This document shows, in pieces, positions 1 through 11,160 of a stretch of DNA of 64,000 nt (the first letter of the stretch is position 1; each line of letters begins with the position of its first letter). The position numbers were made by a program, and so were the translations under genes. The notes beneath the pieces were generated by a model. It worked only from the letters and a program-made list of their open reading frames with translations. It searched no databases and had not been told where the DNA came from. The stretch spans positions 5,443,294 through 5,507,293 of the forward strand of contig NC_020168.2 of assembly GCF_000224145.3 (NCBI RefSeq), read 5' to 3'. This DNA is from Ciona intestinalis (lineage: Eukaryota > Chordata > Ascidiacea > Phlebobranchia > Cionidae).

Positions 1-141
1 ATATTTCCATTTTATTTTCTCGTTCCGTTCGGTAGTAAACAAAGAACATTAAAAGAATTATAAAACCGCATCTCCACGACTCTCACTGACCGTTGTTAAT
101 TGCTTAAAACACGAACAGGCTATTTGAATATTATATGCTAA
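1..141. mobile_element. Truncated TA-flanked MITE copy at window edge
   Basis: This is the inner and right part of the recurring ~200 bp MITE. It carries the family blocks for 'cgttcggtagtaaacaaag', the 'accgttgttaattg' core and the 'aatattatatgcta' segment seen in the complete copies at 3640 and 5000. Its left end is outside the window. Confidence 0.6.
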
Positions 142-206
142 ATATATTTTAATTAATAATATATAAATTAACCGTTTCAGATTTTATCCGGTATCATTTT
201 GAACAG

Positions 207-1835
207 CGTGGTAACAGGAACAATAATGCGGCCAATCATTCAGAAACCGGAATCGCAATTAGTAAAAATGGAACAATCTTTAGAAGAGTCGGCAGTACAA
301 AAAGTAAAAATAACAAGTATATATATAAGCATGCGAAACAATGTGCTAGTAAAGGGCATAAAGGAAAATAAACGTGGTTAAACACAACAACTATGGAAAT
401 TTTCGGTAACACGGAAAAAAATATATATAGTAGGGTGAGAGAAGGCGGGACATATTTAGCACAATATCTAAATATCCTGAGCGTGTTTTAAACATTGAAC
501 AACGGTCTATGGGAGTCGTAAGAATAAAGTTTTATAACTTTTTGAATGTTCTTTGTTTGCTGACGAATAAAACGGAACAAAACAATAGAATGAAAGGGTG
601 TCCTATCTTGCCCCACTCTACTATACGATCACTTTTCTGCATGTATAAAGTGTGCGATTGAACGCGATATATTATGTTTATGACTGTATACAATAAATGC
701 ATATAGGTAGAATACTCCGAAAACGTTACTCGTTTATCTAAAACAAGCGCAGACGAAGATAGCTTGTCTTGGCAACATAAACTTGCGCAGCAGTTTGATC
801 TACACCTGTTCTGTACACTGCGATTTCACATCCTTATTCTGCAACACACGATGAACTACATAGCAATGAGTGCTGCGTTCATGTTCTTGATACCATACGG
901 GATTGAACGTTTGTACCAACCTTTTTTGTCACACTTTGCCGGATTTTAAATCTGTATTTTTAGTTGGGACTATCAGCAAAACTGAAGCTTCTTTTCTGAC
1001 TTCAGCTGAAGCAATCGGAGAAATCATAGCGAAGCTTGGATTCATGTTTTTCTTCACCAAAATTCCTGTTCATCGCCAGAAACTATTCATTGTAAGTTGC
1101 TCAAGTTACATAGGAGGTGAACTTTTAAGTGGGCACGAGGTGTGTAAAACTAACGACTGTAGTTGCGTGCCACGCGAGGAAAAATTATTCACAATCCATG
1201 TTCTGCATAATATGTGTACAACAAAAGTGATAGCGGTTTTCTTTGCAGTGTTTTCTCTACACCATAAATATTGTGCTTTTTGCTATTCTTCCGAGCGTAC
1301 AAGGGTACCCTGGTCTATTAGCCAATGCTTTTGGAATCGGGGTTGCAGCTGGGGGAATAGATGGCGTATATTCCGTTTTCTGCATCGAGCTGTTTGCACA
1401 AAAGTATTTTTCTTCGATACTGGGTTACACGAACACATTTTCATTTTGTCTATGCACAGCTACTGCATTGTTCGTGGGTAAGCTGTGTGTGTGTACTTAT
1501 GTAAAATAACCTGCTAAATATAGTATGATGGTGGGAAATGGGACACCTTTTAAGCAAAATATTAGGTGTTTTAAATACTTATCAACGGTCTATGGGAGTC
1601 ATTAGGATATACTTTTATAATCCATTAAATGTTCTTTGTTTACAACCGAATGGAACGACATGAAACAATAAAATAAAAGGGTGTCCCATCTTTCTCCACT
1701 CTACTATATTTGATTTGTTTTCCAGGATACCTTATCGACGTAACGGGGAAACTATCCAGCGCTTTCTACTTTGGATCGCTTTCTTACGGCGCTGCTTTTC
1801 TTCTGATGCTGCTGCTACATCGGATTACTCGATAA
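207..1835 (+). CDS. SLC16-type monocarboxylate transporter, 3' part (5' end outside window)
   Basis: This is the C-terminal half of a major-facilitator monocarboxylate transporter, an integral plasma-membrane carrier that typically moves lactate, pyruvate or related acids with protons. Supported exons are 207-316, 753-908, 964-1091, 1249-1477 and 1726-1835 (TAA). The first ends TM6 (GTIMRPI) and begins the cytosolic loop. The next starts TM7 (FDLHLF, then a hydrophobic run to PYGIE). Exon three has the family-like ISKTEASFL. The last two encode the glycine-rich TM10-12 region (GIGVAAGG, GYLIDVTG) and end with HRITR and a stop. The intron 909-963 is only 55 nt but restores the frame (PYGIE-L-GTISKTEASF). 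Introns hold a SINE fragment (1095-1195) and two MITEs. Substrate cannot be told from sequence. The family call is firm; the boundary at 316 is the least certain. Confidence 0.72.
428..625. mobile_element. TA-flanked MITE in SLC16 intron
   Basis: Left end reads 'tagtagggtgaga' and the right end reads as its inverted counterpart, 'ccccactctactata'. Between them is the family core (lagged 'aacaacggtctatgggagtc' and 'gttctttgtttgctga'). Flanking TA dinucleotides suggest a Tc1/mariner-type TA target. Confidence 0.7.
1095..1195 (+). mobile_element. SINE body fragment
   Basis: It contains the SINE tail-domain signature 'gtgggcacgaggtgtg' followed by 'gccacgcgagga', as in the longer copies at 51460 and 56270. 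It lies in the intron between the third and fourth visible SLC16 exons. Confidence 0.5.
1521..1708. mobile_element. TA-flanked MITE in last SLC16 intron
   Basis: The copy has paired inverted ends ('gtgggaaatgggacacc' and 'ggtgtcccatctttctcc') with the core 'caacggtctatgggagtc' and 'gttctttgtttac'. It fills most of the intron 1478-1725. Confidence 0.75.
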
Positions 1836-2689
1836 TATTCAGCGTTAAAATAGAAGAAGTTTAGTAGGATGAGGCAAAGTGGCACATCGGGGCAAGATGA
1901 ATCACTCTTTGATTCATTTTTTAATGGTTAATAAAAGCTTATTAGTAAAGGGATACTCACTGAATTGCATTAAAACCCTGGATATTATAATAGTTTGAAT
2001 CAACGTTTGAACTACACTCGTACTTTGTTAAAATAGGTTGAAATACTCCGTACTGATTTTCGTTTTGATTTTTAAAGCGTTTAATATAATTAGTGTAATT
2101 TATGTGCATTCGTGTTAAATTTAATTTATTAATAAAAAATGAGTGATTCGTTTTACCCCGCTTGTTTTCGAATCGCTATAAACAGCAACTCATGATTTGG
2201 ATTCCTTATCTCTCTTGCGCTTTAATTTTTTATTTATTTAAATTGTGAATTAATAAATGTACGACAGTACAAATACAGAGCAACATCTTAAACTTGAATC
2301 AATTTTGATATTGAAATATAGGGAACAATAGTGCTTTGTACCATCTCACCCCCACCATGAATATATACTCTGCTAATGTGAACTAATTGTGTTGTATATA
2401 TCCTTATGTTATATCATGTGCGTGTTAATCGGAGTATATACCTACAGCTCTTCACATTTACTGGTTCAAGTAATTTATATTTACAAATTGGTATAGTCTA
2501 TTGTAGACGTAAAACGAGAAGCATATGGTAGGAAAGTCAAGTAGAGTTACTTAAAAACATCCGGTTGCCGTGCGGTTTAACGTAATACTATAGTTACAGA
2601 GAGCTACTGCGTGATGTTTGCACATAATTATGTTATAATACAAACAATTTTAATAATGTTTCAGTGGCAGAACTTATAAACGGGGTGAC

Positions 2690-2790
2690 GAATATCCACT
2701 AACTTACATTTTATAATAACTCTATGAAATTGAACACCCGTGTTATAATGCGACTGTCGTCTTGCCGCCACGCGAGGACATATGCACGAA
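2690..2790 (+). mobile_element. SINE body fragment
   Basis: This stretch contains 'acacccgtgttataatgcg' followed by 'cgtcttgccgccacgcgagg', the 3' portion of the tRNA-derived SINE present as longer copies elsewhere in the window. Confidence 0.45.
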
Positions 2791-3639
2791 ATCATGTATC
2801 ATTCATTCATTCATTCAATAGATATACAAATAACCAGCTTTTTAGATGATTATTTTGGGGAAGGTTTTTGAACGATAAAAAAAAAACAACTATAAAACCT
2901 TCTTGAAAGGGGGTAGGGGGTTCTGAAAAGAGATTAGGAGAACATACAAATTGGGATTCAATATCGCTATTGGTTGAGGACAATACGTCGGTGGATTGCA
3001 AGTATGTTATTGAGCACGTTAGTGGTCGTATAGATCCTTTTTCGTCAAACAGTTGTTCTGAATTTTCAGACTTAAAACCGCACGATGAACGATTAATTAA
3101 CGATTACTTTCCTCATGCACTTTACATAGCGGAAACACTGTCTGGGAGTTTGGCGGGGAACGACGGCACGTGTTATATCCACACAACGATTCACGACTAA
3201 ATCAAAATATTAGCATTTGAGTGGGGACGCATTAAATGCACTACTCCTATACCGTATTATCATTAATCGTAATTGAAACATTATTTTTAATTCAACATCA
3301 TATGATTAATATTAACTTCTAACATTACCTAATTACTGCGTGATTACAGTTTGTCAAAATTCATGAAAACAAACGTTTCTAAACGACGACAACGTTAACT
3401 AGTGTAAGTTTACAATAAACACATCGTACAGGAGTTGTACAAAGCGTATTTACACATATTCTTTACCAATCACTCAATCCTCGTACGTCATAAGTTTCAT
3501 TAATTATAATACATGTATAAATACACTCTGCCTACTGATTCACAATCACCAATGGCGACTAGAACCCGTTTTGTTGGTTACTTCAGATTTGTGTTTGATC
3601 GAGCCCAGTCGACTGTTATAGTAAAAGGATCAATCAATA

Positions 3640-3830
3640 TAGCAGGGTGGGGTAGATGGGACACCTTTTCATTTTGTTTTCTCTTTTAATTTGGTAGTAA
3701 ACAAAGAACATTTAATGAATTATAAAACCGTATCTTCACGACTTCCACAGACCGTTGTTAATTGTTTAAAACACGATCAGGCTATTTGGATATTATGTGT
3801 TAAAGGTGTCCCACCTTCCCCGACTTTACC
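3640..3830. mobile_element. Complete TA-flanked MITE
   Basis: It begins 'agcagggtggggtagatggg' and ends 'ggtgtcccaccttcccc' plus 'gactttacca', so the two ends are inverted repeats. The inside carries the family core 'cagaccgttgttaattg'. Confidence 0.75.
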
Positions 3831-4484
3831 ATCTTATGCTAATTAGTTTAAAACGTGCTTATTCATTAGATCTGTGATCTCTTGTACTTCAGTCAATGTG
3901 GTAGCTCGGACTTTTTAGCGAATCACGTGCACTACCTAGCGGTTGTATTTTTTCTAAAATTACAAAAATAAATTTATGTTGCGTAGTCCGTTAGATAGGT
4001 TTCGATTGACAGTGAAAATACGAAGACGTTCAACCGATAGAGGACACAGTACTTCCAAATATTGGTGACACAATGCAATCTTGGACCAAGGGGAAAATGA
4101 AATCAAAGGTAAAACTAAAGATTATATAATTATATACTAACGGTTTTATATTTATTTAAATGTTTTTTACTACTAAAAACGACGACAAGAGAGAATGAAA
4201 ACATGTTTATCTTGCCCAACTGAGTATATCAAAATGATTTTAACCAACGGATAAGAAAACTTTTAGCTTTAACACCAAAAGCAATTGACGCTTGTCGATT
4301 TTAAGTCAATTTGATTTTAATAATTTTAAGGTTTCCAACCCACAGGACCAAAATTTTCACAGATAAGATTTTCTAGATACGAATATTTGGATATTGAATA
4401 TACGGTCTAATCTAAACCTCGCCACAGTCACAGTGTATATACAACAGGTTCAATGCTGCTATCATATATGGGCGTATTTTCTTG

Positions 4485-4690
4485 GGCAAGACACGTAACG
4501 GTTATTTCGCAAACCCAGTTCTTACTAATGGGTTGTCTAAATTGTTAGTCATACAAAAAACAATCACCACACAGATACATACTTGGTAAATCGTAAGTGT
4601 GCAAAATGTGTATCAAACAGAACACCCGTGTTATAACGACTGTTGTTTTCCGGCCATGCGATAATAAAGCAAGTTATAGAAGTCATAATT
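4485..4690 (+). mobile_element. SINE copy, 5' truncated
   Basis: The order of blocks matches the SINE body: 'gtaacggttatttcgc', 'aatgggttgtctaaattgt', 'caatcaccacac', 'gtgtatcaaacagaacaccc' and 'aacgactgttgttttc'. Confidence 0.55.
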
Positions 4691-4999
4691 CATACGGAGC
4701 AAAGAAACATTTCTTTACAAAATACGTCAGAATATTTCATTCGGGCCATGTGTGATGGATTTTTAGTGGACAAACAGATATTCACAACCGATTACATCTG
4801 CAAACAATCACCTGTTTAACCGGCAAACATGTTGCGGCATTAGATTGGCTCGTCATCGCATAGATAGCAGCTCGTTAAGCTGCTAAAGCAAATTTTAAGC
4901 AAGTCGAATAGCAGCTTACTAAAGATACAAATTGATCTAAAAGAAAATGCTAGAAAATGGTGAGATTTTTGCCATATACGTAGTAAGGATAGGACAATT

Positions 5000-5186
5000 T
5001 AGTAGAGTTGGGGAAGATGGGACACCTATCATTCTATTTCTCGTCCCATTTGGGCGTAAACAAAGAGTAGTCAAAGAATTTAAAAAACGCATCACTCCCA
5101 TAGACTCTTGTTAATTGTTTAAAACACGATCAGAATATTTAAATATTATGTGCTAAAGGTGTCTCGTCTTCACTCACCCTATTATA
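5000..5186. mobile_element. Complete TA-flanked MITE
   Basis: Inverted ends are 'agtagagttggggaagatgg' and 'cttcactcaccctattata'. It sits at the left border of the GC-richer block. Confidence 0.75.
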
Positions 5187-8037
5187 ACCATAACGAGTTT
5201 GCGGCTGTATATGTGAAATGTCTAAAAATATCACTTTAGCTTAAATTCCACATTTCGCCCTCGAGGTCATACGTATACCGTTTTTGAGTTAGTTTAGTCT
5301 ACGCCTTAACTATCGGTTTCTGAAAATGTCATTTGTAAATGATGAGTGTTTCATCTTGAAGCTAAGACGACAACGAGGACAATTAAACTGCCGGTTAGCT
5401 ATCTCGGTGGGTGGTCGGATCGCTATTAGCTGTCGGGCGCAATTACCGCTTGGATTGCGCTTGTCTTTGCATCGGCTCCTTAGTTGTAAATCAAGCGGAA
5501 TATGTACGTTGGGCATTCCTGACAAATAACTTGTGCCGTTGTCCCGCTTGATACATAGGCAGAGTTAGGATGAAAAATAAAGCTAGAATGATCGCAATCT
5601 AGGTGGTAAGGCTATAATTCAGCGGTTAATATAGGGTGCGATGGTACTTACCATGAAGCAGCGAAGATCAAATTATGAAAGATACATCAACTGTTGTTGT
5701 TGGCTATAGGGCGGTCATGCTTTGCGTATAACTGCGCTGTTAGTCTCGCCAAGAATTAAAATTGCACCCGCCGTCCAAATCCGTTCTTTTGAGGATGATT
5801 ATCTCCTGATGTGCGGGTGGATTATGTTTTAAGCCTGATGCATTTGAATGGCGAATGCTCGTATGCCATTTGAATGTGTATGGTGGTAATCGTGAGTTCC
5901 ATGCGCTTGCTCAACCATACCTGATGTATTTGACAAAGGATTATTCTGGATTAAGGCGGCTGCTTTTCGGGTGTACGAGTTTTTGAAGGCTGAATATCTG
6001 AGTGAAGGGTGCGTGTGGAAATATCAGGATCAGCTTTTGAAACGAATTAAACCCTACTAAAGTTACCGCGACGATTCTATTTCAGCCGATTCTGATCCTT
6101 TGAAAGCGTAATCGCAGCCGTCCGGGCAGCAAAAGCTTGAGAAAACTTTGCTGGGCTCACGAATGGCCTTATTTACAATCGCTCGGACTTTGGGTTCGAA
6201 ATTCCGACGTCGGTTTACGGATTCCATTTGCTTATGTTACACGTCGGGAAAATCTTGTCGCGCCGACAATTCAGTTTATTTTGCAAAGTGGTTCTAAAGC
6301 GATCAGCGAACCGCAAGCGCGTTTATAGGCGGGCGGAAGAGAACGTTTTTACCCACACTTGAAAAGCGTGAATTGTTTCGGTTTCGCCGGAGCGGATGTT
6401 AGTTTTTATTAGTTTTACGTTGGGGTTCCAGAACGCCAATTCTCATCCGAAACCGCGACCACTGGTGTGCCAGGTATATTAGTGAACGCTCACGAACCGT
6501 AAAAATGCGGTGTGGTCTGCCTGTTGTTACTGTGCACCTGAAATGCCTGTGGTAACCAAGTTTAGAGAGCCATAGGCATCGCTGTTGACAGCCGCCTATT
6601 TTAGTATTACCTGTTTAGCGGGTCGGAAAAGTAAATGCAATGTGAGAACAAAACAAATATGGTCAATCTGTACGTGAAGGGAGGGGATTTACGAGGTAAT
6701 TGAGCATACAGCTAACAAGAAAATAACTACGTGTCATGTTGCTATGTGGCATTGGGGCGAACCGGCAAAAAAATATTTTTATTTTAACTGACCGTAAACG
6801 CATGGGTTATTTTTGTTGTTTAAATAGCTCAGTCTGTCTCCGGTGGCAATATTTTAAGCGTTTAAAGGAGCTTTGCGAATCCTCTTACGGTTTATGTAAA
6901 GCCAGAATTGGCGGTGAGCGCGTGCACCCCTATGTAAAATATGATGTCCCGTGGCGCCGGTCAACTCAGAGTTAAAACAACACGCTGAGACATCCTTACC
7001 AGCAGGCGGGGATGGAAGCCAGGCGAAGGTTTACCACGAAATAAACAGACGCGGGTCCTGATCAACTGTTACTTGGCCGTGGTTAAATCGAACCGCCGTA
7101 CCTACCGCACAGTAAACATAATAAACAAACGTAGCAACCTCTAATAGTTGGCTGGCTGCATTCAAGGGCAACCTTGTGTCGCAGTGTAACTTGCGTATAA
7201 TGTTTGCGCTCATTTGCGATAACAACCGTTGATTTAAGACTACAGATGTACAAGCTGCAACTCGTGTACGGACCAGTGTATATTCAGCGTAAATTATAGT
7301 AAGCAAAGGTTAGAATGCAGTTGTTGAAACTACTTAGGTATAGTTTGTCATTCAGACACACGATTTATTGTTGGAAGATCAGTATTCGTTACGAAAACGA
7401 AGAAAAATGGCGTCATATCAAATTACTGACAAGTTTGTTCAGTTCGAGTTATCGGTTGTAAATACGCAACGAGGTAATTTGTTTGTATTCAAAACATATT
7501 TACTCCACGATTTTTCGGTTTAGCTGCTAATATGTGGATACAGATATCGCGTTACTGATATTTGTAAAGCGGAGATTTTGGTAGTAGTTTTTGTTGTTCA
7601 AATTAAGCAGGCCGAGGCGTTACAGCTTCAAGAGTACGTGTTGGGTTTCTAACAGACTACACCGCAGCTATGCCTCCAACTCTATTATAAGCAAAAGACG
7701 GAATTGGGTTGGCGACCGCCAGTTTTTCGTTAAAAATGTGAAAGGTTGATTACCGTAAATGAGATGGATCACCTTGAGGAATAGTTTCGCTTCTTGGGCT
7801 GGGAACGAGGTGAAACGAAAGCTATAATTGTGTTAAAAAGTTGACGTAACCTCAGCGGTTGCCAGTTAGTATAGATGCCGTTGTTTTAATTACACTAATA
7901 CTAAAAGATAGGCTTACAGACAGGTATAGATATGTTATAGCAGGGTACATAAGTATAGATAACCGCAGCCCCGCGGCTCTGAAGGGGGTTGTTTATTGTT
8001 GAAACTCAATCAAAAAATAGGTGATTTAGGTGCTACC

Positions 8038-8066
8038 GTAGCCCATCTTGCCCTACAGTAGTACCA
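8038..8066. mobile_element. MITE terminal fragment
   Basis: The string 'gcccatcttgccctacagta' resembles only the right end of the TA-flanked MITE. No left end is visible. Confidence 0.3.
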
Positions 8067-10229
8067 TATATTACGAATCAAAATTAGATGCGAATTTCAT
8101 TAGTTACGCTCCGTCTTATGTGGCTTGCATTGTTGTCATACCAATCTAGACGATCCACAGCGAAGCCATGAAGCGTGCTGAGTAGAAACATGATCACCTG
8201 ACATTTCCGGCTGTCACGACCGTGTGGCTGCTATGCGAGACCAAAACGTCGTAGGTGTGAAGTGCTGTGGCATATGGAAGCGTTTCTGGGCCTGCTGTCG
8301 AGCGGTTTCGGCGGCGCAGACTTCACGGATGAGCTCAGTGGTAACCATGCGCAAGACGTAATAATCGCGAGGTTAAGATGGACGGGCACCATCAGTTTGT
8401 TTACTCCAAAGTGCGTGTAATTTGTAACGTTCAGTTTACAGGAAATTTACTGTCATATTAGCGTGTAAGGTGCGCTGGCGCTTTAAAAATATTGACTTCT
8501 ACACTTATGGTGTTAAAAGCAGGTGCTGAGGTGTCTTTTAGCTGCAATGGTCAAGATTAGCTAAGTCAACAATGAGGTTCAAAGCAAAAGATATCTGTGT
8601 AAAGACAGAGTCTATATACGGAGAAACGAGTGTTGTTGTAAGAGATGCCAGGATGTGAGGCATTGCACATGTTGCCAGGCTGCACCGCGAAATGGCGCTG
8701 CCGGAAAAACACTCACGCGAAAGTGTTGACGTGCTTATTACTTTCGATTCGCGTCAAAGAAAACTACGTTTGCCGCTTAGTTGTGGCTGTTTTTTTAAGT
8801 TAAAAGGATTCCCTTGTCAGACTATATCGGGTCAGTATTTTGCGGGAGTGTTGTCTATGCGGTATTGCGGTACGAGGTGTTATCAACGCGTGAAGACCCG
8901 AGGCAGGATCTGCATTGTCGTTTATTTGTCCGTGCGAGGTTAGACGACGCGCCATCCTAATTGTTTATATCGCTAGAATAGCTTAGGAAGTGTTGGCCAG
9001 GATGTATTGATCAGCCCACACTTTAAATAGGCGATAGACTAAGCAATATTATTTTCGCGCATTTCGTGCCGCCAGCGCTGAAGTGTGGATTGTGGTTTTG
9101 TACAGGCTGTGTAAATTGCACGCTCGCAAAACTAGCCGTTCTGTAGGGACTTCGGTTACGACCGTATTCACCACATCCGCTTTACGAGTATCTGCCAAAA
9201 TACGAGAACTGGCTGCATATTTTAGTTTGAAAAGTTACGCGAAGTGAAGCTTAGCCGAGTGTCATTCGTCACGTGTAGGTTAATTGTAGACAAGAGAGAA
9301 ATCCCGGTGCCAAGTGCTTTGAAATCAAAGTCTTCTCTCTCAACCCTTAAACCGCTTCATTTTTTTTCACGGAGATTGTTTCGAGATTTGTTATTGATTC
9401 TTTTCCTGCGCGTCAGCATTTGTATATTAACGCTGGTTCAGCTGGACCGAGGTAGCCTGCTGAGTATAACGCAACACGACGTGACTGTGGCGTTATTATG
9501 GATCCTTGTACAACAAATACGAGCGTGCTGAAAGGGGTGTAAAATGGTGAGTATATGTAATTTGAGAAACGTTGTTCAAACAAGACGCCGTCTCGTAGCA
9601 AATAGCGCAGCCTTGGACCTGTGATACCACAGTGAGCATACATTGGTGATAGATAGACTTGATATAGAACATGCTGGTTTAATACTGTTTATTGAGTGCA
9701 GGCGTCAAATGTACGATATAAGCCATAGGGCGAGGTACAAGTTTGGGCTTAGCTATATCATGTTGTTTCCGCGTATTAACTTTGAAACCGCTTATGTTGA
9801 CGTATATGATCTGTATCAGGTGTATAAGCTTTGCAAGAATGCTGACGATCGGGGCGGAATTTCAATACAGTTTAAAACGCGTTGGAGACAACCTGGCGTT
9901 TAAAGGTTTGTGTTACGGTGCCAACGTGTTTGGCTTTGTGCAATATTTCGTATATAACTCGATTACTGATATTCATTTTGAGAAACCGCCAAGGTCTAAT
10001 TATCTAATAACGCCCGACCTGCTAATGTGATCACGTAGACCAGTGCTCGGCCATGTGTAAGAGTATAATTGCGGGCGTCGACAGCCGCCTATATCGATAT
10101 CAGCACAACGCACTTTCTCATGGAGCTCGCAGCCCTAGATAATGGCTCCCACGCCTGCCTGCGGACGACCAGAGCCATTTTAATGGCGCGTAGTTTTAAT
10201 TTCGCATCTCGGCCGTGGCTTTTGTTCCC

Positions 10230-10277
10230 TTCTGTGGTCGTTACTTTGAGGACTTCTGTGGTCGTTACTTTTGCTTT
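10230..10277. repeat. Two-copy imperfect 24-bp tandem repeat
   Basis: 'ttctgtggtcgttacttt' occurs at 10230 and again at 10254, giving a period of 24 bp. It is inside the GC-richer block. Confidence 0.8.
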
Positions 10278-11160
10278 CGGCGACAGATACACACTTGGCA
10301 ACTACTTGAGCGCTTGATTGATATGCTAAGTAGGTGCAGCGCAAGTGCTCGACGCGCGGAAGTTTCAATTACAACCCCGCGGAATAATACAGCGTCAAAA
10401 TTCAACGGTGTGTGGTTACGAAACCGACAAGATGTTCATTCGCATTAAGTTTCAATATTTCCGCTCAACAACTGATGCCTCTCTAGAGAGTGCGAGAGGA
10501 AAGCAGCGGTAATAAGGATTAATCAATATACGGACAAACTCCCTTCGTATTATCGAACTGTGGTTAACCATTGCCGTGAAGCAAGCAAGCGACATATGTC
10601 GTTGGACGAAATAAACGTCGTAGTAAAACAGTTCAAACAGGTCAGAAACGCCGTGGGCGTGGGTGCATGAAAATTCGCCCCAAATTATGTCCAGTTTGTT
10701 TTTGGTTAGAAACCACATTAATTTGAGCTACAGTTTGATTATATATATTTGCTGAAACTGTTAAGGTTTGATGCATGAGGTATAAATATATTAGTTAAAC
10801 GCATCGAATGGCAGGGATTAGCTAAACAGTGCTAATAACGTGCCGCACTTGCGGCGCCCCCCGCAGAGTTATTTATTATGCAAGCAGCCTTTTGCGCTTG
10901 CTGTCGCGAGACACACGAGCAACTTACAGGTCGATTTTGATCAGCAATAATGATAAGACTCATTAGCAGGTGGCCTTGGCGACCTCGTGTCTGCGGTAAG
11001 CTTAGTCGGATCGACAGAGGTCCAGGCTATCAAAACCGCATTAGGGTGTAAGTCCGAGTAACCGAAAATACCATGGCTTATTAGAGATATAATAACCAGA
11101 TCGTTATCGAATTTTAAAGTCATTTTTGCAGCGATCTGGGTGAGGTTTTAGTCGAATGAA

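Larger units (their letters stand above)
1836..5186. other. Intergenic, repeat-rich, no convincing gene
   Basis: This AT-rich stretch follows the SLC16 stop. I see an (ATTC)n run at 2801-2818, SINE fragments near 2690-2790 and 4485-4690, and two complete MITEs. A 76-codon open frame (2970-3200) and a possible short 5' exon (4073-4108) are the only coding-like signals and neither is supported by homology I recognise. Confidence 0.6.
5187..11150. other. GC/CpG-richer block without recognisable genes
   Basis: Roughly 6 kb differ by eye from the flanks. Several lines approach or exceed 50-60% GC (for example 8281-8340, counted at 38 of 60) whereas the flanks are around 30%, and CpG dinucleotides are abundant. 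Open frames are at most 95 codons and occur on both strands. I could not match any to a known family. MITE and SINE density, high elsewhere, is low here. A 13-bp motif 'gacagccgcctat' occurs at 6587-6599 and 10080-10092, and an imperfect 24-bp tandem at 10230-10275. It may be an old, decayed insertion of unknown origin or a diverged locus; I see no terminal repeats that would define an element, and no function is claimed. Confidence 0.4.

Noticed and set aside
2970-3200. 76-codon open frame on plus, possible terminal exon
   Set aside because: Reads fairly protein-like (LINDYFPHALYIAETLS) but has no ATG, no partner exon and no recognised family; kept only as a remark in the intergenic entry.
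4073-4108. Possible 5' exon ATGCAATCTTGG…AAAG followed by gtaaaa
   Set aside because: Only 12 codons, and no downstream exon joins it convincingly before the GPCR gene.
5310-5529. Overlapping 67- and 71-codon frames on both strands, one with a CxxC pair
   Set aside because: Mutually overlapping, no family resemblance; consistent with chance in GC-richer sequence.
9643-10030. Overlapping 86- and 95-codon frames on plus
   Set aside because: No recognisable domain and overlapping in two frames; not called as genes.
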